From Symsagittifera roscoffensis (lineage: Eukaryota > Xenacoelomorpha > Acoela > Convolutidae): a stretch of 64,000 bases of DNA. Shown here one piece after another: positions 1 to 9,877 of the stretch. Under the pieces are notes generated by a model. The model had not been told where the DNA came from. It made no database searches and saw only the letters and a list, made by a program, of their open reading frames with translations. Numbering within the stretch: position 1 is the first letter of the stretch; each line of letters opens with the position of its first letter. The translations under genes and the position numbers were made by a program. The DNA is taken from NCBI RefSeq assembly GCF_963678635.1, contig NC_087065.1, positions 21,273,480-21,337,479 on the forward strand. The letters run 5' to 3'.

Positions 1-260
1 CATTCATAAATAAATTGGAGGTGATTTTCAAGTCATTTTTAACAACTTAGCCAATCAGAATATGGCACCGTGCCAGCTGATCAAAAAGCGCGCGGAATAT
101 AAAAGGACAACATTTAACACTTCAAACTCTGACTTGAATAAGAAATCATTCAAAAATTCCGCAAGCGGTCAATTGCAAACACCGAAACCAAATCAGTTCT
201 GTTCAAATCATTCTGCAACTTAGTCAGCTCTGACTCAAAAGATAAACTCAAAAGAAAAGT
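1..260 (+). promoter_or_regulatory. Promoter-like 5' segment of a degraded Ty3/Gypsy element
   Basis: A CCAAT motif near 50-55 and a good TATA box (TATAAAAG, 98-105) sit upstream of A/C-rich leader-like sequence and the first ATG at 335. This is the arrangement expected of the U3/R part of an LTR or of an element promoter. The window edge cuts off anything further left, and no second copy of this stretch was found near the presumed 3' LTR start at 3317, so the LTR assignment is inference. Confidence 0.4.
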
Positions 261-334
261 CACATTTGCACAATACACTCGTATCATCAGAAAATTCAAC
301 AAACCTTGTCAAATACACTAACAGAAAACAGAAA

Positions 335-894
335 ATGAACCGAAAACCAGACTTAAAGAATTACGAAAGCGGATTCGTCCCAGACGAAGTAAGGTCGCTA
401 AATCCACGAGGCAGAAAGGAGGAAAAACTGCCCAATTGGCAAGGGACATCGTACAGAAAGGAAAGCCTATCAGATCCTCAGTGGCACAAGCGACCACCAA
501 CTACGGAAAAAGTAACAACCACCACCTCTACCACAACACCAAAAAACGTCAAGGACGCAAGAGAGCTACTTTCCTCAGGGCCACCAGTCAAAAACTTCCC
601 AAAAAAGTTTTTGACGAAGAAACTACAAAAACAGACAAGCAACAAAAACTCAGGGTAAGGACGACACACGTGGTTCAAACGGACAACTTCAAAGTGTTTG
701 CAGGGACGCAAACTGACAAAAGGGAAGACCGGGGAGAAATGCAAGTGCAATTCGTGAGTAGATTAAACTACAACATTGCAAGCCAGGAGGAACGTGCCCA
801 AAATGAGGAACCGGCCACAATGAAAAAGACACAACTCGAAGCTAGCCATCACAAAATATCCGAGGGGATGGTTAGTGGCCACAGACAACAATGA
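335..894 (+). pseudogene. Basic Ser/Thr/Lys-rich ORF remnant upstream of integrase (gag position)
   Basis: An open frame from ATG 335 to 658 (about 108 residues) gives a basic, Pro/Thr/Lys-rich protein with a TTTTSTTT run and no recognisable domain. A second frame overlaps it and stays open to 894, so one original reading frame may have shifted near 600-660. The place in the element (5' of pol) fits a gag or accessory ORF, but no zinc knuckle or capsid motif is visible. Function unknown. The reverse transcriptase and RNase H expected between here and the integrase are absent. Confidence 0.35.
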
Positions 895-954
895 CAGAGA
901 CAGAAGAGGACCCACCGCATTTTCGAAGAAGATAACAGAAGGTTCTGCGGATCA

Positions 955-1605
955 AATTTATCGCCGCAGCTACGAAAAAGGATAGAAAACTCAGACCAGA
1001 CCTTTTTTTTGTAAAAACGCGGGACTGGGACGCAATCAAAGCCTCATACGGTCAGTATTGGTTCAATGCCCGCAACCGATTGCATATGCGGGAGGACTGT
1101 TTGCTTATTGACGAACATATCATCATCCCAACACAGCTGCGCCAGACAAAACTGGAAAGCCTACATCTGACACACCCAGGGTCGGCCGCCATGCTGGACT
1201 TATGTCAAAACGTATGGTTCCCACACATCCACTGATCAATCGTATAGATGGCGCAAAGTTGCAAACACTGTACAGAGCAAGGTAAAAATCTTAAGCCAAT
1301 AATAGGGAAAAACATTCATTCCAAATGGATTCGGTCGTGGAACCAAATGAAGAAAAACAATTAGATTTTGCCGGGCCCCTCCCCGATGAATCAAATAAGG
1401 ACGCTTACATACTAGTTGCAATAGACAAATGGTCAAAATTTCCAGAAGCGAAGCTTGTTTTAAATACTACAGCGGATGTCGCCGTAAAATTTATGCAACG
1501 GTATATTTCAAATAACGGAATACCCCGCCGATTAAGATGTGACCAAGCACAAACGTTTAGAGTGAAAAAATTCCAGCTTTTTTGCAAACAATTTTAAGTT
1601 ACTCT
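955..1605 (+). pseudogene. Ty3/Gypsy integrase N-terminal zinc finger and catalytic core, broken
   Basis: Translation shows, in order, an H2C2 zinc-binding region (HLTHPGSAAMLDLC with a later CKHC pair, about 1165-1275) and then a catalytic core with the first Asp in QLDFAGPL and the second in RCDQAQTF. This layout is typical of Metaviridae integrases, enzymes that insert the cDNA into host DNA. Several breaks are visible: TGA at 1233-1235 and TAG at 1244-1246 interrupt the zinc-finger region, and the core frame runs from the ATG at 1325 to a stop at about 1597. The catalytic Glu lies in a shifted frame in the next segment. The family call is secure; this copy cannot be functional. Confidence 0.8.
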
Positions 1606-2132
1606 TCGCACCGGTAGACGACCATAAAACCATAGGGGTTGTCGAATGAAAGATACACACACTAAAACGTAGGCTAGGGGTTATGAGAATAGATCCGGCA
1701 AACACACCATACAAATAAGCATCGGAAGTTGCCGAGATAATAAAAACTTTGCAAAAAACACCACATGGTGTAACAAAAACTTCAACTTTCGAAGCACACA
1801 TGGAGAGAAAACCAAATAATTCTTTGTCCAACATAGCAACAACTAGCTCATCTAACAAATTTAACTGGGAAAATGCAAAACACGCATGTTTAGATCAGAA
1901 AAATCTCACAAAGCCATCATTGCCGGCTGAAATCATGCACAATTTGCAACAATGGTCAGAGGTTGAGGTATCTGTCAATCAAGGACAACAGCTGCAACGG
2001 AAAACGACTGGCGCAGACAAGACAGCAACACTAATAACAGGTTCAAAACTCAAAAGAAATATAGAAATAAATATAGATAAACTAAACAATAGATATAAAG
2101 GAATACAGACACTAACTGAAAATAACGACTAG
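1606..2132 (+). pseudogene. Integrase C-terminal portion, frameshifted continuation
   Basis: After the frame break near 1590 the protein continues in another frame with PVDDHKTIGVVE, holding the third catalytic residue (Glu) of the D,D-35-E triad. It is followed by a TGA and, further on, a TAA, then a longer open stretch (1749-2132) rich in Lys, Thr and Asn that looks like the integrase tail. The in-frame stops directly after VVE and after NTPYK confirm decay. Confidence 0.65.
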
Positions 2133-2277
2133 AGCAAGTGGCAAGAAAAACAATCCGAGTGGCTACTAAAGTGAAAGATCATATAACTTTTGAACAAAAA
2201 TACAAAATAATCGACGAAAAAATTTAATTTACATACCACATACAGCATGGGTACAGGCATTCGGAAAACAACCTAGA

Positions 2278-3223
2278 TTGTTAAGAAAAAAAAGGGTTGC
2301 TTTTGTTCCTAATCTGTTAATCTATGGAACGTGTCGACCATCACGGTTAAGTGACTACGTAGCAAACAATTTCGCAAGGAGATCAGGACCTTGTCTTCGT
2401 TTTTTAGACTTCGAAGACCCGAAGGCGCCTCAACACAAAATGTTCCGGGAGGATGAAGACACAGGACTGGCGAAAAAATTAACACGAAAGGAACAAGCAA
2501 CGGTACAAGAGCAGAGCAGCAAACAAAACAATCCAACCAAACGGCGTGGTAAGCCAATGGGGAAGAGGGCAGGTGGACGACCTTGAGACAAACCTCGAGG
2601 AATGATTTCATCATCATTGGAGAAAAATGCGAGAACTCAACCAACAAACATGGACCCAACCATTTACAGCGACATGGAAAGCGATACGTCATCAACTTCA
2701 GAAGCGGCCGAACCATCGCCCAAAAGGGTAAACCAGAAGAAAACGCCTCCAGCAACGACCTCAACCTCAGCGAACATGGCACCAACAAGACGTTCAATTC
2801 GCCAACGTCACTTAACTATGGCAAAAGCTTTTGGGGACCCCATTCCAATCAATACCATCGAAGAACCAGCCGCACACAAAAATCCGGTGAAAATTAACAT
2901 TGACTCGCCACCAGATCAAACGAAGTCGAAAAACGTGAATACAGGAAATGAGCTTCACGGATGAAACACCCGAGTATCAGGCTTGTATGAAATTTCTAGA
3001 AGCGAGAAGCCCGAAAAAAAGAGAAAAATTAACAGACGAATTTTATCTATCTAATTTCGTCAGACGACAGCCCAAACAAGATGGAGAATTTTTTTCATCG
3101 AAGAAAAGCAAGGCAGGAAAGAAGCGGACGACATCACAACCAACAAAGCATCACAACAAGAAAGAACACGAAAAGCTGGAGGACGACAACAATAACGAGG
3201 AATCAGGAGAGCCAAAGAATTAG
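2278..3223 (+). pseudogene. Cluster of three basic ORFs between integrase and the 3' LTR start
   Basis: Three open frames follow the integrase: 2278-2586, 2602-2964 (ATG) and 2948-3223 (ATG). All encode charged, Lys/Ser/Thr/Asn-rich, probably disordered protein. The third ends in an acidic and basic tail. They sit where an env or accessory gene would be, but I see no signal peptide, transmembrane segment or cysteine pattern. They may be pieces of one shifted frame. Function unknown. Confidence 0.3.
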
Positions 3224-3303
3224 AGAAAAATCGGCGAGAGAAACTGCATAGACTGTCCTCAGGGGACTAAAAACTCAAAAATTTAAAACTAATAAAACTT
3301 CCT

Positions 3304-3345
3304 GAAAAAGGGGAGTGTCATCCGGTACGGATAGATAAACTCATC
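3304..3345 (+). repeat. Polypurine tract and start of a 3' LTR
   Basis: The purine run GAAAAAGGGGAG (3304-3315) is followed at once by TGTCATCCGG. A purine tract abutting a TG-starting sequence is the canonical 3' end of an LTR retrotransposon's internal region, where plus-strand priming occurs. The right end of this LTR cannot be placed because no second copy lies in the window. Confidence 0.55.
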
Positions 3346-4361
3346 ATCATTGCTATCTATTTCTTTGATTAACATGTTTATATAGTGTTTGGCCAGTTGA
3401 CCTAGATATGGCTGCATGCCGATTTAAGATCATGAGCAAGAGCTCAGACGATAATTTATGTTTCTTAAAGACAGCTGTTTTTATCAGAAACGCATTAAGA
3501 TTACGTTTATCCATCCGATCGGATTCGTTATACGCACGTTCATACTTAGAGGTATGACAGGGTCAGTCAATTTTCTAAATTTTGGGCACATAATTGAGCG
3601 CCGTTGGGTCAATTTTTTTGTGATAACTAGGAAACCAGTCGTATTAAAATTTGGGCTCATTCAGGCCCTTTTCATGGAGTTTTTTATGCAAACTTTTCGA
3701 GCCGGGCAGTGCCAGGACCCCAAGATACGATTTTCAATTCTTTCTAGTGCTACTTTAGTTCTTATAGTTTTACGTCTCTTGTTTTTTTAGTGATACTTAA
3801 CCTGTACGAACTTACTTGTAGCTCTTTTCTGCAGAACTTGCTCTGCTAATTGAGGAGCAGCACAACTTTTCATTTATTTTCCTGGACTTGGGAGTTTTGA
3901 CTTTTCCTGGAGTAATAGGGGATCGTAACGAACCTCGGACCTTATGTTTGTTCGTCAAGTCCACACTTTCACCACCACTCCTCAAAAAAGATTGACCATG
4001 GGTTAGGTTACACCATGATAATTGAAGGCTTGGAAACTTCCCAGTTTAACTAAATCGTGATCTTTTACGGTGTTGAATTCAGCTTACAACTATTTTGTCT
4101 AGGTGGTATTAGCCAAATGCCCACCAAAAACTAACCAAACATGCATTATATAACCAATGTTCATTTATTTTGCTGGCGGAACTTTCGAAAACGGGTGAAA
4201 AATCATTTGAACCTATAAATAATCGGTCAAAATCATTTAAAAGCACTGTTTTTTAGTTTTTAGGCTCTCCAATTTCGGGATCTATTCATAGTTATTGTTC
4301 GGTCAGATTTTTTAAAAGGAGGAAATGAGATACAATGGAGGAAAGCATATTTCTAGCTTGA
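3346..4361. other. Unassigned region, probably including LTR sequence at its left
   Basis: No coding potential is convincing. A 110-codon open frame (3458-3790) has no recognisable domain and is hydrophobic and low in complexity, so I do not call it a gene. Confidence 0.4.
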
Positions 4362-4770
4362 ACCTCGCGGATCTATGAATTTCTCGAGGCGGGGGGGGGC
4401 GGATTTTCAAAAGTTTTCGAAAATTTTGTCGACTTTTTTTTTAGGTCGACCAAATTGATTTTTCGAGCTCTGCCAAAGCACTAAAAAGTCCTTGTTTTGG
4501 CCAAATTTTTTGCGCCGAAATTTGAAAAAATTGACCAAAAAAGGCGTTTTTAAGCACTTTTTGGAAAATTTTGACCAAAAAATTGCATTTTTTCGGCGCG
4601 CGCTCCCCCCTCAATATTAGTACATATTGGCGCCAAAGGCGCCTTTAGAAAAGTTTTAGTGTCCGTCACCGAAAATGGAGATCTCACCATAGTACAATAG
4701 GGGGAACCCTTTGGGTTGGTAGGGGGTCGAATCCCTGAGGGAAACGTTCGCCCCCCCCCCCCCCCCCTTA
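4362..4770 (+). repeat. Dispersed repeat family 2, longest copy, with G and C homopolymers
   Basis: The block contains a CTCGAGG box, a G run, GTCGACTTTTTTTTAGGTCGACC and GGCGCCAAAGGCGCC. Diverged versions of the same words in the same order occur near 37745-37975, 41126-41300 and 55921-56600, which makes it a dispersed repeat. It ends in a run of 17 C (4751-4767). No coding frame is evident. Confidence 0.6.
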
Positions 4771-5655
4771 TGCAAAAGATCGCAAAGTTTGGCAAAAAAA
4801 AAACGATTTTTTTATTATTTGGGAATAAGTTTTGACCTCAATTAGTAAAATTTTACAAAACAATTTCAGATGACTTCTTTCTTTCAAAAGTGAAAACAAT
4901 ACGAGTGTCTAACGGACAAAAGCATATTTCTAAGACTATCAGTTAGAGATTATTTGCCCCATTCATCTTGTGTGGCAACGGAGGAGCTGATATTTCTTCC
5001 ACCCTTTTTGTTCCTGCTAGAAATTTGAACAAAGGTGTGTGGTGTGAATGCCCCAGGGCATCTTCCTCTAATTTGCCACCGAATCTTTGTTATTCCCCTC
5101 AATTATACGTCAAAGCACCACAAGGCCAAAATCATCTAACCCAACCCATTCCTATCTACCCCGCCGCATACGCCACTACCGCACACGCATAGAAAGGCGG
5201 TAGGTAAAGAAAAAGATAGATGGATAGATAGAAAGATGTACCCCCAGGTCAACGAGGATAGAAAAGGGTAGAAAAAGGGCACAAGGGAAAAACAAAAGTG
5301 ACCAAATTTCGAGAAATCAAAAGATTTCAAATTTCAAAAATTCAAAAGAGTAGATCATTAATGCGTGTAAGAAGAGAGACACTTTTTGTACTAGTGAGAC
5401 AACAAAGACATCGGTGATCATTTTAATACAGTTCAGACATCCGATATGTCAAACATCCGAAAAACTAAAATGTGCTGCAAACAACCGAAAAACAGCTTCA
5501 CTAGGTCAAACATCCGACATTTTTCAAAAAGTAGGGCTAAGATCAATCCGATTTCTACCGTTCGTTTAAGAAATACTATACTGGTCGATTGAAGGCGCAT
5601 CGACGCGGTCGCGCCAACGTGTTGCCAACTTGCCAACAGAGGGTACCCGCATCCA
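4771..5655. other. Unassigned non-coding stretch
   Basis: AT-rich sequence with a GATA/GATG-type purine-rich patch at 5195-5240 and two CATCCGA-containing words near 5445-5515. Nothing else is recognised. Confidence 0.35.
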
Positions 5656-5659
5656 GTTT

Positions 5660-5945
5660 CAAGCGTTAATAATCGATTATATTACGATTTTAGTACCAGT
5701 CTTACTAAAATTGCGAAACAATCGATTTTAATCAATTAATAATCGCTTATATTCTCTCTTTTTGAAATCAAATTATAAATAATTATATAATTGAATAATG
5801 AATAATCCATTGTAATCGAATATTTATTCGTGTATTTTTCGATACAATTATAACCAGTTATAATTGATTAGAATCCATTATTTCTATTCAAATTTATAAT
5901 TCAATAGTTTTACACAAAAATCCATTATAATTGATTATAATCCCG
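5660..5945. repeat. AT-rich block of repeated ATTATAATCGATTATAAT-like words
   Basis: Many imperfect, partly palindromic copies of ATTATAA(T/C)(G/C)GATTATAA recur over 290 bases. Similar blocks occur at about 41870-42010 and 42480-42790. This looks like a dispersed satellite-like sequence or a degenerate palindromic MITE. Confidence 0.5.
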
Positions 5946-6060
5946 TTTGTTTGTCCATTTTGTCTTCGAAGTTGCATCTAATTTGCTTATATTTTATGCT
6001 TTTTGTAGACGTTGGTTCCTATGAAAAATGAGAAAAATGGTTTTAAAGTTTTCAATCAAT

Positions 6061-6471
6061 TGAGTTAAGGTTTTTGGTTGGTAACTCATAGAGTAATTTC
6101 GGATAGGGTACACCGTCTGCTCGTCACGCTATCTTATTTTCGGCCGGATAGATTCGTGCAACTTCTTAGTCTAATACCGATCCTAATCTTACTCTTATAT
6201 CTACTAGTCTCAGGGTGATTAAATAGTCTCTGCTAGGCTCAATAGATCTAGAGTATACTGGCTTATTGCGACTGCTGAAGTTCTCTTGGAGAGGCAACTA
6301 ATTTCTAAGTTAAATTCAAATCTCTCTGGTGCTGAAATTACAAGTAATTTCAGCACTTACAAATAAGTGGGTTATTAGTTGGATGGATTATGATTGATTA
6401 ATATTAAATACTTTACAGGGGTAAAATATCTAATTTATCCAATATTTAAATGTAGTTTAAGTCAGGTTCCA
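6061..6471 (-). repeat. 3' LTR of the giant element (411 bp, TG...CA)
   Basis: It starts TGAGTTAAGG and ends CAGGTTCCA on the + strand. The boundaries were set by comparison with the solo LTR at 61110-61519 and with the inner copy at 24563. It holds a 13-bp perfect inverted repeat with a 2-base loop (6329-6356). The bases just inside it do not form a clear polypurine tract. Confidence 0.9.
6329..6356. promoter_or_regulatory. 13-bp-stem hairpin inside the LTR
   Basis: GTGCTGAAATTAC, loop AA, GTAATTTCAGCAC: a perfect inverted repeat. The same hairpin is at 24831-24858 and, with one mismatch, at 61377-61404. It may be an RNA structure or a protein-binding palindrome; the role is unknown. Confidence 0.7.
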
Positions 6472-8170
6472 CTCATACGGGTTTTACAGAGTTTTTTAGA
6501 ATTATATTTCTGCAATTTGAAGGATGGATGATGAACGTTTGTATTCGGTGAACATCATTTTCTTGTCCGGTTCCTCTTGGTTAAAGAAGTTTCAGGACGC
6601 TGGAATTATGGAGAGGAAATTATTATGTCGTCATTCGACAATGACTTTGATCCCCAATGAAATCAATCTGATTTCAAGATGGTTTGCTATGACGGGTTTT
6701 TCTGTATTATGTAGAGAACTTGTTTTGTGTGCAACCTCGTCTGGGAATGGCGTGAAGATCGTGTGTGGAAGGGATGCCTTGTAACTCGGATCTGTAAGTA
6801 TACTTGATCATCGAGGTGGTCATTGGTCTACTTCAATGAAGTCCTTTTCTGCGAAGTCAAGTCGTACTCTAAATCCTTTGAGTCGAGATTGTGGACGGCA
6901 TGTCGGTTGTGTTTAGCCATTCTTTTGTGCGAGTGTGATGGGATCATCTAGTCTTTGGATGTTCGTCTTTGTTGTTGTGTATGATCTATATACTGCAAGG
7001 TATAATTTACATTTTATAAAATTTTGTTAGTTCTGTTTTTTAATCATGAATTTAGTTAGTTGTTTTCACAAAAGCGATTTGTTTTAGTTAGGTTATTTTG
7101 AAGAGTTGCTCAACCTTAATAAAAATAGAAGTGTGGTCACAAAGCGTGGATGTAGCGCGGTGGGTTTGCGCGGCCGGCTATAGAGCATGCTCAGGACGTC
7201 CTCTCTGGTGGGTTAGGCCAGGAGTGGGAGTATGATTTCATGCTGTTTCCTTGAGAGGTCCTGTTTTGTGATAACGTTTTATGTTGGGTTTATGTTGGTC
7301 TTTCTTATGTTACTTTGGTTGTGTCCTTTTTTCAAAAATCAAATTGTTTTTGGTATGGGTTTGTCTTGCGACTTTTTTGTGTTTTTTTATATCTTTCTTA
7401 GACTTTATAATAGTCTTCAAAAGAATAAATTATCCAGTCTTAAACTGGGTTAATCCGGTTTGGGTACCGTTGGTTTTCTTTTCTTAGTCATGCTGTTATT
7501 TTATGATTTGTGGTGTTTAGTAAGCTGCGTTGGTTAGTTTGGTTTAGTATATAATTCCTTTTCAACCGGGTTAAAGGAAAGTTGGAAACTTGTTATCGTT
7601 TGTTAGAGTTGTTGAGTGTAAAAACTTGAAACTTAAAATCATTATTCAAACAATTCTTCGTGAGCGAGCTGTGCGAGTTTGGATAGAATTCTTGTGCGAG
7701 TGAATGAAAATATTTGAAAAAGTTAGTACTGCTTTCTCATTTTATCAATTTATTGCATATAATTTTGAATTTTACTGCGTTTTGTGGAAATTTAAAATTA
7801 TAAATTTTCGTCGTAAATAATTTTACTGCTTCACGGGGAAATAATTTATAAATTAAATTACTACATTTGGTATGAATTTTACTACATTATTTAGTCCAAG
7901 AATTTAATGAATTTTTAGATAATTTATTAAGTTGTATTTTTATTTTTCTTTTCTGTTTCGTAGGTGATCGTGGTGTGAAGACTAGAAATAAAAATCAAAG
8001 ATTGATAAAAATGGTTAGTACTAATTGAAATTCATTAGTTAAGAATATTTCAAATTATACTTACCTTAATCTTCTGGGAAAAAACCTTGGGGGAAGATGT
8101 CGTGTATCATATCTGATGTTGTTGGTAATTTTGCTATTATGCGCATGATGTTTTTAGTTTGTTGCAGTGG
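6472..8170 (-). other. 1.7 kb 3' untranslated region of the giant element
   Basis: No - strand ORF of note lies between the last gene and the 3' LTR. An 86-codon frame on the + strand (6524-6784) is open but has no recognised domain. A GC-richer island at 7130-7225, including GCGCGGCCGGC, stands out from its surroundings. It could hold RNA signals; nothing specific is identified. Confidence 0.5.
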
Positions 8171-9877
8171 CTAAAGCAATTGAAGTGCTTTAATGGTTTT
8201 TAGCTCTTTGGTGCCTACTGCAAACTCGTAAGGTGTGTTTTGAATGAGGTTATACATTTTATGATTATATTTAGTATTGTGAATGAATTCTAATATGGGT
8301 ATTTCAATAGACTGGATGAATTCATGCGGGATAAGGAAGGGTCTGGATTCTTCGGCATTGAGGGTCTTAGTAATGGGACAAAATATACACATTTGGGTAA
8401 CTGGGTCATAATTGCGGAGGATGCCGTGGAGGTTAATATCTTTGATGCAATATGTAAAATTAAGGAAAAATGGTGACGTGTACTTTGAGTTAAGGAACTG
8501 AAAACGATGGTGAGGTTGTCTTGATGGGGTGTGCAAATCAAAATGATTTTGTATAAAACGATAGTATGTATATGTGTGGGTTTGCTTAGTGCGTAACATA
8601 ATATTGTGGGAACAGTGCAAATCGCGTTCATGTGGTGAAAGAAAGTGAAAGGTTACTGAAAATAACTGAAATTTGTCGTGGAAACTTGCGTAAGCTTGAA
8701 TATCAGCTAGTGATTTGGAAATGATGTGATCATGCTTTCTATCAAAAATATTAAGTGTGAATACGTATGATGTTTTGATGAAAATTTTTTCTGTTAGTTG
8801 CGGGTTAGCGAAGCGGTCTTCATCTAAAAATTGGTCTTGATTAGATCGGATGATATTATGATCGTAGTATTCTATTGCAAATTCGATAGCTCGGGGTGCA
8901 GTGAGTGTTTTTAGTAATTTTTTATATCCTACGTAAGTAAATTGTCGAGGTGTTAGTGTTGTGGTGAGTCTATATAACATGTCTTTGTTCCTTTTTATGT
9001 CGCCATGAGTATTAGTTAGTGGTAGGCAAAGGGGGTTAGTAAAATGATAATAAGCTGTCCAATGAAGTGTTGGCATTAAAACAAATTCGTCTACAAAACT
9101 ACGTGTGTCATTAGTATCGTTAGGTGTGTTTAATGTATATTGTGGAAATGAGGGTAAAGTGATTGCAAGAAAGTTTTTCGTGTTAGTGTGTTGCGGGTGA
9201 TTAATATATTCGCAAGCTGTTCCGGGTTTGGTCGGGAATGGGTGATTTGGGAATTTTCGTTTAAAAGTGCGATAAGCTCGGTGAGTGCTACTAGGTGTTT
9301 CGGTGGATGTGGATGATTGTGTGAATGATGCAGTGTAAGCTGAGGAGGGTGTAGGGGTAGGTGGGTTTGAGGATTCTTTTGTGGATGATAGTTGATGTAT
9401 TGTGAGAGTGTTAGGGTGTTTTAATTGTTGTTGTAGGGTAATAAAATTATCGAGTTCCTGGAAAATTTGGGGGGTATCTGGAGAATTATTATATGATCTG
9501 TCGGAATGAAGTGGAGAATAGGTTGGAGTTACTTGGGAAGCGTAGGAAGGAGTGGAAACGGATGGGAGTGAATGATTTGATGGAATTGGTTGAAAAGGGG
9601 GTTTTGAAAAAACTGAGGAGTTGGTCTGATTATCATTTGATGGAGATGGTTCAGAGTCTGCAAATTTGTCAAGGGTTTCTACATTAGGGTTATTTAATTG
9701 TGAGATAGCGTATAAAACTGAAATATCTGAGTTAGTATCAGAATTCGTGCTTGATGATATATTAATAATCGGAAAATCGGGTGGTGGGAAAGCAAAAAGT
9801 GGTATTATTGGGATTGGAGTTTGGAGGTTGGCTGGATGGGAATTTGAACGATGGAGGGATCCAAGTTGTCGGCTCAT
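8171..9877 (-). CDS. 568-residue protein of unknown function, last gene of the giant element
   Basis: This is the only long non-pol gene of the element that is fully open. Its ATG (9877-9875) overlaps the TGA that ends the glycoprotein frame (9876-9874) as ATGA, a geometry used for termination-reinitiation in several viruses. Residues 1 to about 200 are Pro/Ser/Thr/Asn-rich and probably disordered. A short basic motif (FKRKFP, about 205-210) follows. Residues about 215-568 look globular, rich in aromatic residues and histidine, with scattered Cys. There is no signal peptide or membrane segment. No known family is recognised. An RNA- or nucleoprotein-binding or regulatory role is possible but unsupported. 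Codon use matches the rest of the element (A/C-rich on the coding strand). Confidence 0.8.
   Translation of the reverse strand: MSRQLGSLHRSNSHPANLQTPIPIIPLFAFPPPDFPIINISSSTNSDTNSDISVLYAISQLNNPNVETLDKFADSEPSPSNDNQTNSSVFSKPPFQPIPSNHSLPSVSTPSYASQVTPTYSPLHSDRSYNNSPDTPQIFQELDNFITLQQQLKHPNTLTIHQLSSTKESSNPPTPTPSSAYTASFTQSSTSTETPSSTHRAYRTFKRKFPNHPFPTKPGTACEYINHPQHTNTKNFLAITLPSFPQYTLNTPNDTNDTRSFVDEFVLMPTLHWTAYYHFTNPLCLPLTNTHGDIKRNKDMLYRLTTTLTPRQFTYVGYKKLLKTLTAPRAIEFAIEYYDHNIIRSNQDQFLDEDRFANPQLTEKIFIKTSYVFTLNIFDRKHDHIISKSLADIQAYASFHDKFQLFSVTFHFLSPHERDLHCSHNIMLRTKQTHTYTYYRFIQNHFDLHTPSRQPHHRFQFLNSKYTSPFFLNFTYCIKDINLHGILRNYDPVTQMCIFCPITKTLNAEESRPFLIPHEFIQSIEIPILEFIHNTKYNHKMYNLIQNTPYEFAVGTKELKTIKALQLL

Noticed and set aside
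4751-4767. Run of 17 C as a functional signal
   Set aside because: Homopolymer runs of this length are unstable and error-prone in assemblies.
7232-7487. Hydrophobic + strand ORFs in the 3' region of the giant element
   Set aside because: T-rich sequence produces Phe/Leu/Val-rich frames by chance; no companion evidence of a gene.
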